Shown here in pieces: positions 58,852-64,000 of a stretch of 64,000 nt of DNA. Numbering within the stretch: position 1 is the first letter of the stretch; each line of letters opens with the position of its first letter. Source of the DNA: Thermosynechococcus sp. HN-54 (lineage in GTDB: Bacteria; Cyanobacteriota; Cyanobacteriia; Thermosynechococcales; Thermosynechococcaceae); contig NZ_CP098039.1 of NCBI RefSeq assembly GCF_023650955.1, forward strand, positions 310,001-374,000. Reading direction: 5' to 3'. The notes beneath the pieces were generated by a model. It saw nothing but the letters and a program-made list of their open reading frames with translations. It had not been told where the DNA came from and made no database searches. The position numbers and the translations under genes were made by a program.

Positions 58852-59646
58852 TCAGGTTGATGATACCACTTCGTTTTCTAGGGAAGCATCCTCCACAGCA
58901 CCACAGGAAAAATAGGTGAGGAATTCTTGATTGCCCGCAGGCCCCAAAATCGGCGAGGGAGTCACACCGTAGCACTGCCACCCCAAAGCTTCGGCGGCTG
59001 CAATCACCTGATCGACGGCTTCTTGACGCGCCTTGGCATCGCGAACCACACCATTTTTGCCCAAGCGATCGCGCCCCACTTCAAACTGTGGTTTAATCAG
59101 CGCAATCAAGTCTCGCGGCGGCAGCAGTAATTCCCATAGGGCAGGTAAAACTTTGGTCAGGGAAATAAAGGACACATCCACCACGCCAAGGGTGGGTCGG
59201 GGGGCATCCTCGGTGTAGAGTTCCGCAGGCGTCAGATAACGCAGGTTGGTGCGCTCCCTGAGAATGACCCGTGGATCTTGGCGCAGCTTCCAATCCACTT
59301 GCCCATAACCCACATCAATGCCATAGACCAGTTTGGCGCCTGCTTGCAGCAGACAGTCCGTAAAGCCCCCTGTGGAAATGCCGCCATCCAAACACACGCG
59401 ATCGCGCACCACCACAGGAAAGACTCCTAGGGCATGGGCCAGCTTTTCACCCCCCCGCGAGACATAGGCGGATTTCGCCTTGACCTGAATAGTGGCATCC
59501 ACAGCAACCAGCGTGCCCGGCTTATCAATGGGGATATGGTTGACCTGCACTTCCCCGGCGCGAATCCAGCGTTGCGCCTGTTGGCGGCTCTCACAGAGGT
59601 GCCGTTCCACAAGGAGACTATCCAAGCGTTGTTTGCGGGGACTCAT
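58852..59646 (-). CDS. TlyA-family rRNA 2'-O-methyltransferase
   Basis: This 264-residue protein has an N-terminal S4 RNA-binding domain (RLDSLLVERHLCESRQQAQRWIRAGEVQVN, residues 7-36). An FtsJ-like SAM domain follows, with VCLDGGISTGGFTDCLLQAGAKLVYGIDVG and VVDVSFISLTKVLPALWELL. TlyA proteins methylate cytidines in 16S and/or 23S rRNA; some are annotated as haemolysins. Its ATG overlaps the stop of the upstream binding-protein gene by 4 nt. Confidence 0.92.
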   Translation of the reverse strand: MSPRKQRLDSLLVERHLCESRQQAQRWIRAGEVQVNHIPIDKPGTLVAVDATIQVKAKSAYVSRGGEKLAHALGVFPVVVRDRVCLDGGISTGGFTDCLLQAGAKLVYGIDVGYGQVDWKLRQDPRVILRERTNLRYLTPAELYTEDAPRPTLGVVDVSFISLTKVLPALWELLLPPRDLIALIKPQFEVGRDRLGKNGVVRDAKARQEAVDQVIAAAEALGWQCYGVTPSPILGPAGNQEFLTYFSCGAVEDASLENEVVSST

Positions 59647-61265
59647 TGATCTTTTGGTGCTTTCTGGAGGGGAGCAAAGGCAAAGAGTTGGTTGACATCC
59701 AGCGCTAAACCGCGCAAGTTTCCTTGAGCAAAGAGAGTGGTTTCACTCTGCCACAGGGGTATAAAAGCAACTGCCGCGGCATTGAGTTCCTGAAGCTGGC
59801 GCAAGAGCTGGCCACGGCGTTGAGAATTGGCCTCACGGCGACTGGCAACAATCAGGTCATTGGCCTCAGGACTGTAGAAAAACGACCCCCATGCCGCACT
59901 GGCACCACTGTCGCAGCCCGTTTCTACAGAACCGCGATCGCAACCCAGGAAGGGTTCAAGGTAGTTATCAGGATCGTAAAAATCACCATACCAATCGAGC
60001 AAGACCAAGGGGTAAGCCCCACTTTCTAAATTGCGGTAGATGGTAGCGGAGTCGGCACTGTCCAATTGCACCTGCACGCGATCGCCCAAATCCCGCTCTA
60101 GTGAGGCCTTAAGAACCGTTGCCGCCAGCACATTACTGGGAACATTGGCACGGTACCAAAGGTTCACCACCAGCGGCTGCTGCGGTGAAATGGTGGTGCT
60201 TTGCAACCAGTGATCTATTTGGCTCGAAGCGCCGTCTCCATAGCGATCGCGAAAGACGGGTTCACTCTCAGGAAATAAACTGGGCACCAATGAGTACAGG
60301 GGTTCTGCCTCCCCCAAAAAGACCCGTTCTGCCAAGCGTTGACGATTGACACTGGCGGCCAAAACTTGCCGTGCTGCCAATTGATCCCAAGGGGGTTGCC
60401 GCAAATTAATGCTCAAGACCGTGATGGCGTTGCCCGCTCCTGTAATCACCTGCCAATGCTGGCGACTGGCTTGGGTTTTAAGGGCATGAATTTGATTGGG
60501 ATCCAATGCCCCGATCGCCACATCCACTGCCCCGGTGCGAAAGGCATTGTAGAGATTAGCGCTACTGGAAAATATTTGCAGGCGAATCCCAGCATTTTGG
60601 GGCTTGGTTCCCCAATAGTCGGCAAAGGGTTCAAGGCGCACGCCATCGGTACTGTAGGCTGCTAAACGATACGGCCCTGTGCCCACAAACTGGGTGGGTA
60701 AAAAGCGATCGCCCGCTGCGCCATAGGCCGTGGGGGAAACGGCACACAAACCACTAAAGGCCAGCAAATGGGGGAAAGCCACAAAGGGTTCCTTGAGGCG
60801 AACCTCTAGTACATCCTCTCCAATCGCTTTAATTTCCTTGACCCGCCCTGCCAAGAGCGAGGCCGGCTGACCGCCACTGTTCATAAACCGCTCAAGGGAA
60901 AAGGCCATGGCAGCAGCATTAAAGGGAGTGCCATCGTGAAAGCGAACCCCCCGCCGTAGGGGAATGCGGTAGGTGAGGCCATCTTCGCTGACATCGGGTA
61001 AGGCGGTGGCGAGTTGGGGAATGAGGTCTTGACCCTCGTAGGTATAGAGGCGATCGCCCAAATTAAAAAGCAGCAGTCCCGCCAAATTTTCGTAGGCATC
61101 GGCAGGGTCGAGGGTGCGCAGGCGAGCCGTGGTACCAATGACAATACTGTGATCCCCTTGGCGAGGCCCATTACCGCCACAGCCAACCAACAGCAGGCCC
61201 AACAACAGTACAAGACATCCCCACAGTAGCCGTCGTGCCACGGACACACCCGCTCGGTACATCAT
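59643..61265 (-). CDS. Lipoprotein substrate-binding protein, SBP family 5
   Basis: This 540-residue protein is a peptide/nickel-type (SBP_bac_5) extracytoplasmic binding lipoprotein. It has a signal with lipobox LLLVGCGG (Cys about residue 29), then the family signature RGVRFHDGTPFNAAAMAFSLERFMNSG at about 104-130 and WYGDFYDPDNYLEPFLGCD in the C-terminal lobe. The ATPase and DppB/DppC permeases expected of this type are not adjacent; the only permease downstream is of the amino-acid type. It is the first gene of the run with TlyA. The start could be one codon later. Confidence 0.9.
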   Translation of the reverse strand: MMYRAGVSVARRLLWGCLVLLLGLLLVGCGGNGPRQGDHSIVIGTTARLRTLDPADAYENLAGLLLFNLGDRLYTYEGQDLIPQLATALPDVSEDGLTYRIPLRRGVRFHDGTPFNAAAMAFSLERFMNSGGQPASLLAGRVKEIKAIGEDVLEVRLKEPFVAFPHLLAFSGLCAVSPTAYGAAGDRFLPTQFVGTGPYRLAAYSTDGVRLEPFADYWGTKPQNAGIRLQIFSSSANLYNAFRTGAVDVAIGALDPNQIHALKTQASRQHWQVITGAGNAITVLSINLRQPPWDQLAARQVLAASVNRQRLAERVFLGEAEPLYSLVPSLFPESEPVFRDRYGDGASSQIDHWLQSTTISPQQPLVVNLWYRANVPSNVLAATVLKASLERDLGDRVQVQLDSADSATIYRNLESGAYPLVLLDWYGDFYDPDNYLEPFLGCDRGSVETGCDSGASAAWGSFFYSPEANDLIVASRREANSQRRGQLLRQLQELNAAAVAFIPLWQSETTLFAQGNLRGLALDVNQLFAFAPLQKAPKDQ

Positions 61266-61279
61266 CCACTAGAATAAAG

Positions 61280-61353
61280 GGCGAGCGATGGGACTCGAAC
61301 CCACGAATGGTGGAACCACAATCCACTGCCTTAACCACTTGGCTACGCTCGCC
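61280..61353 (-). tRNA. tRNA-His (anticodon GTG)
   Basis: On the minus strand the acceptor GCGAGCG pairs with CGCTCGC, with the extra G-1 (61353) opposite C73 (61280) that marks tRNA-His. The anticodon loop TTGTGGT carries GTG, and the T arm is GTGGG TTCGAGT CCCAT. No CCA is encoded. It lies 14 nt upstream of the binding-protein gene. Confidence 0.97.
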
Positions 61354-61398
61354 ATGTTTCCTGAGCTAGTCTTCTAGGATAGCATAGAGAACTCTCCC

Positions 61399-61782
61399 AT
61401 GAAAGTGCCTCTCCTGTCCCAAGTCATGGCACGCCCTCTTTGGTGGGGCAGTGGCGCCTTCTCGCTCTTAGGGATTATTGCGGCCTGTCTCACCAATCCC
61501 ACCCCTGCTGATTATCAACGCCGTGCCGCAGCAGAAATTAACACCTTCCTTTTGACTCAGGTGTGCCCAGAGATCATTGATCGCAGTAGCGCGATCGCCA
61601 TGGTGGCTTTAGAAGTCTGCGAGCAACTGGAATCCCGCCCTGCGGAGGAAATTGAACGCTACATTGCCTACAACACCCAATCCTACAACCTTGGCGTTGC
61701 CACCCTCTTTGTGACAGAATTACCCATTCAAACCGTCTGGAGCCTCGGCCTCTTTGGTCAAATTATTCCGCTAACGTTATAA
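61399..61782 (+). CDS. DUF4359-like exported protein
   Basis: This 127-residue protein has an N-terminal hydrophobic segment (WWGSGAFSLLGIIAACL, about residues 15-31) followed by the TNPTPADYQRRAA motif that suggests the DUF4359 family. The mature part contains two cysteines (VCPEIID, EVCEQLE) and NLGVATLFVTELPIQTVWSLGLFGQII. It could be a lipoprotein (IAAC) or a single-pass membrane protein. The next gene on the same strand begins 30 nt later. Function unknown; family call moderate. Confidence 0.6.
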   Translation: MKVPLLSQVMARPLWWGSGAFSLLGIIAACLTNPTPADYQRRAAAEINTFLLTQVCPEIIDRSSAIAMVALEVCEQLESRPAEEIERYIAYNTQSYNLGVATLFVTELPIQTVWSLGLFGQIIPLTL

Positions 61783-61812
61783 AGCCCCCTTTCCCCCAGT
61801 GGCAGGTGCAAC

Positions 61813-62622
61813 GTGCAAGAATCCATCGCCCAAGATATGCATCTGATTCTTTGGGGCAATGCTGTTTTAGGGACCATGGCTACCGGTGAACCCTCAAGGC
61901 AGGAGTTTCCCTCCTCCCTGCCCGTGAACTTTGTCGATCTACGCAAGGAGAATCCCTCGTGGCAGGAAATTCCCTATGCCCCTGACCCCATGACTTGGTT
62001 GGAACACCTGCGGGGGGAGGGTGCTGAAGCCTTGCAGTTATTCTATGAAGCCTCCCAAAATCCAGAGATTCCCGATCGCATAGCGGTTGTCTTTCCCGGC
62101 GGTGGTGGCCACTGGTTAGTTGAGGTGGTGAAGTCCACGGGGTGTGACTATTGGCGGAGCCGCTGGCGGTGGAGTGAACGCGACCAACACTGGGAGGTAG
62201 CCTATGGGCGTATTCTCTGCAATCATCCCCGCTTAGCTTCGCCAATGAGAACCACTCGCCCAGAAACTATCCACGCAGAGTTGCTGACCCACCTCGACCG
62301 AATGACTGAGTTTGCGGCTAACCATGACCAAGAGACCTTTGCCCGCACCTTTGACCTTGCCCGACAAATGCTGAGCAGCCGTGGTTCTCTCACTGAGGCG
62401 GAAACGCCTTGGCCAGTGAGTCGCTTAGCCGAAATTTGCCAACAACTCCTGAGTGCTGTAGAGGTGGCTTGGGTCTTTGGCGGCATGGGGTCGTGGAATG
62501 ATTTGACCTTTAGCGGTGACAGCCAAACGGAATACGAAACCCTATCGGATACCCTCTATCAGTTACTGAATACTGCCATTGTCGTCGCTGTTAATTCCAG
62601 CGCGATCGTACCCATTTCCTGA
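61813..62622 (+). CDS. Unknown soluble protein
   Basis: I do not recognise this 269-residue protein (GTG 61813, MQESIAQDMHLILWGNAVLGTMATG). It has no signal peptide or membrane helix. Noticeable segments are RIAVVFPGGGGHWLVEVVKSTGCDYWRSRWRW and AEICQQLLSAVEVAWVFGGMGSWNDL; the latter Gly/Trp-rich part sits near the C-terminus. The body appears mixed alpha/beta with many Trp and Glu. It follows the DUF4359-like gene and precedes a small membrane protein, all on the plus strand. Confidence 0.65.
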   Translation: MQESIAQDMHLILWGNAVLGTMATGEPSRQEFPSSLPVNFVDLRKENPSWQEIPYAPDPMTWLEHLRGEGAEALQLFYEASQNPEIPDRIAVVFPGGGGHWLVEVVKSTGCDYWRSRWRWSERDQHWEVAYGRILCNHPRLASPMRTTRPETIHAELLTHLDRMTEFAANHDQETFARTFDLARQMLSSRGSLTEAETPWPVSRLAEICQQLLSAVEVAWVFGGMGSWNDLTFSGDSQTEYETLSDTLYQLLNTAIVVAVNSSAIVPIS

Positions 62623-62650
62623 AACTCATCGTCGTACAGGGAGTATTTTC

Positions 62651-63043
62651 ATGGCCTCTCATCGTTCACTCCTGTTGCTGCTATTACTCCTCCTCCTTGG
62701 GGCGCTAGGGCTGACCTTGATTGCCCATTGGCGGCGCATCTCCCTCTGGAGCTATTGGGCTGTGCCCTTGGGAGCTATCCTGCCTTGGCTACTGGTGACT
62801 GCGCTGCTCCTTTTTAGGATTAGCTTCATCCAAGATGCCGATACCAAACAGGCAGCGATCATGACCCTGCTCTTCCCCATCCTAGGGAGTATGGGCTGTT
62901 TCCTGCTGAGCCTTGTGATCAGTCTATTCATTGATCCTACGGTGACGGCAACGAGTCGTTTTATCTCGTCCTTTGTAATTTCTGGGGGTGCAGGGGTGGT
63001 TTTTCTATCTCCTGTGTTGTACGCCGTCTTTACTGCTGAATAG
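62651..63043 (+). CDS. Small polytopic membrane protein
   Basis: This 130-residue protein (ATG 62651; GGGAG 11-15 nt upstream) has four hydrophobic segments: SLLLLLLLLLLGALGLTLIA, SYWAVPLGAILPWLLVTALLLF, AAIMTLLFPILGSMGCFLLSLVISLFI and FISSFVISGGAGVVFLSPVLYAVF. No charged catalytic motif is visible. I recognise no family. The gene is 28 nt downstream of the unknown soluble protein and may be co-transcribed with it. Confidence 0.65.
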   Translation: MASHRSLLLLLLLLLLGALGLTLIAHWRRISLWSYWAVPLGAILPWLLVTALLLFRISFIQDADTKQAAIMTLLFPILGSMGCFLLSLVISLFIDPTVTATSRFISSFVISGGAGVVFLSPVLYAVFTAE

Positions 63044-63127
63044 CCACTGGGGACACTGTCATGGTGGAGCAGGGAAGGGCTGTGTCAAGATATATCAACG
63101 AGGAGAAGCCGGTAAAAGACAATTATC

Positions 63128-64000
63128 ATGATTGGGAAAACCCTTGGCGGGCGCTATAAACTCATTCGAGTCTTGGGGGCTGGGAACTTTGGCCAAACGT
63201 TTCTTGCTGAGGATGTTCACCGTCCCATTCGTGCCAAGTGTGTGGTTAAGTACCTGCGCCCCGCCCGTACGGATGCGGCCTTTCTCCCTTTGGCGCGATC
63301 GCTCTTTCAGCGGGAAGCACAAATTCTGGAGCGGCTGGGCACTCACGAGCAAATCCCCCGCCTCCTTGCCTACTTTGAGGAAGACAACGAATTCTACCTT
63401 GTTCAAGATTTCATTGAGGGTCAAGTCCTACGGCAGGAATTGTTGCCGGGCTGTGGGTGGTCAGAGGCACGGGTGATTGAGTTGCTCCAAGATGCCCTTG
63501 GCATTCTCGCCTTTGTGCATCAGTGTGGTGTGATCCACCGCGATATTAAACCCGATAACTTGATTCGTCGCCAATCGGATCATCGTTTAGTGCTGATTGA
63601 TTTCGGTGCTGTGAAGGAGATGGGGGTCTCCATTGGCGGTGGTACCTTGGTGGGAGATACGAATCCGCAGACAATCGCCATTGGTACACCGGGGTATATG
63701 GCACCAGAGCAGGCCCAAGGGCGTCCCCGCCCGGCCAGTGATCTCTATTCCCTAGGGATGGTAGCTGTACAGGCATTGACGGGGTTGAGTCCCCTGCAAC
63801 TCACCCAAGACCCTTACGGCTGTTGGTGTTGGCAAGCCGCTCAACCAGTGAGCGATCGCCTAGTGCAGTTTGTCAATAAGCTGATCCATCCTTCCCCCTA
63901 CGAACGGTTTGCCACCGCTGCTGATGCCCTTGCCAGTCTGCAACAGGTGGAAGTCCCCAAATCTTTCTGGTTTCGCTTGGGTCAATTCCTAAAAACCCCT
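63128..64000 (+). CDS. Serine/threonine protein kinase (3' end outside window)
   Basis: A Hanks-type Ser/Thr kinase runs from ATG 63128 to the right edge (291 codons seen). It shows the glycine loop LGAGNFGQTFLAED, the lysine in CVVKYL, the catalytic loop HRDIKPDNL, DFG in LIDFGAVKEM, and GTPGYMAPEQAQG with the APE motif. After the domain (about residue 270) the sequence continues with FWFRLGQFLK and leaves the window; cyanobacterial SPK proteins of this type often end in pentapeptide, WD40 or TPR regions. Partners are unknown. Confidence 0.92.
   Translation, partial: MIGKTLGGRYKLIRVLGAGNFGQTFLAEDVHRPIRAKCVVKYLRPARTDAAFLPLARSLFQREAQILERLGTHEQIPRLLAYFEEDNEFYLVQDFIEGQVLRQELLPGCGWSEARVIELLQDALGILAFVHQCGVIHRDIKPDNLIRRQSDHRLVLIDFGAVKEMGVSIGGGTLVGDTNPQTIAIGTPGYMAPEQAQGRPRPASDLYSLGMVAVQALTGLSPLQLTQDPYGCWCWQAAQPVSDRLVQFVNKLIHPSPYERFATAADALASLQQVEVPKSFWFRLGQFLKTP

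Larger units (their letters stand above)
1..64000. repeat. Dispersed HIP1 palindromes (GCGATCGC)
   Basis: The octamer GCGATCGC, often within GGCGATCGCC, recurs throughout the window on average more than once per kilobase by eye, inside and between genes. Examples are at 444-451 and 1337-1344. This highly iterated palindrome is a cyanobacterial genome signature and supports the taxonomic call. It is sparse in the AT-rich restriction-gene region around 35.6-36.3 kb. Confidence 0.85.

Noticed and set aside
1-64000. Prophage or integrative element
   Set aside because: No integrase, phage structural gene or att-like duplication next to either tRNA was seen.

Overview
The window reads as chromosome from a thermophilic, Thermosynechococcus-like cyanobacterium. 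Support comes from the dense GCGATCGC (HIP1) palindromes, from cyanobacterial or plastid-type families (Ycf20, Ycf29-like response regulator, Ycf49/DUF2499, DUF3172, DUF1818, DUF4278, DUF565, bifunctional FBPase/SBPase, pentapeptide protein), from a split orange-carotenoid-protein pair (HCP plus CTDH), and from short intergenic gaps on both strands. The genus is inferred from family content, not from a database match.

Layout. 1-9 kb: 5' part of a sugar-type ABC ATPase, sulfiredoxin, a PhoX/DUF839 phosphatase, a DUF4278 protein, rplU-rpmA, a SagB-like tandem oxidoreductase/Rrf2/FHA cluster, a pentapeptide protein, cobL-cobH and tRNA-Ser(GGA). 9-20 kb: murQ with a VOC protein, a PAP2 phosphatase whose 5' part is cut off by an in-frame TAG, pdhA, ycf20, an alpha-E protein, coaD with a coiled-coil protein, an unknown gene behind a long AT-rich leader, and a TIR-like protein divergent from a Ycf29-like regulator. 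20-33 kb: ChaN, DHH phosphoesterase, sixA, CTDH/HCP, a glycosyltransferase-TPR-nucleotidase cluster, a cas2 remnant beside a repeat-like element, rpiA, a DUF1400 hydrolase, pgsA and glpX. 33-45 kb: GH57 glycosidase, a decayed Eco47II/Sau96I-type restriction-modification locus, a zinc alcohol dehydrogenase with DUF2499, an antiporter, an SLH protein and malic enzyme. 45-64 kb: an RRM protein, DUF3172-MlaE-like permease-DUF1818-GAF protein-feoB-cobI, a Fic pseudogene, Nudix/PrxQ, an M50-like protease with a membrane partner, 2-Cys peroxiredoxin, a permease/TlyA/peptide-binding protein run, tRNA-His, and the 5' part of a Ser/Thr kinase.

How it fits together. Most genes are housekeeping: Calvin/pentose-phosphate steps (glpX, rpiA), central carbon (pdhA, malic enzyme), cobalamin synthesis (cobI, cobL, cobH at two sites), envelope lipid and peptidoglycan turnover (pgsA, murQ, MlaE-like), iron uptake (feoB) and peroxide defence (2-Cys Prx, PrxQ, Srx). 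The carotenoid-binding HCP/CTDH pair points to photoprotection or carotenoid transfer.

The most unusual material is genome decay and accessory remnants: a frameshifted AT-rich restriction gene next to a frameshifted, host-like GC methylase; a headless cas2 next to a 47-nt element that recurs at 44.7 kb; a fic gene with several frameshifts, one made by an exact 13-bp tandem duplication; and a PAP2 gene split by one stop codon. No intact CRISPR array, insertion sequence, prophage or group II intron was seen.
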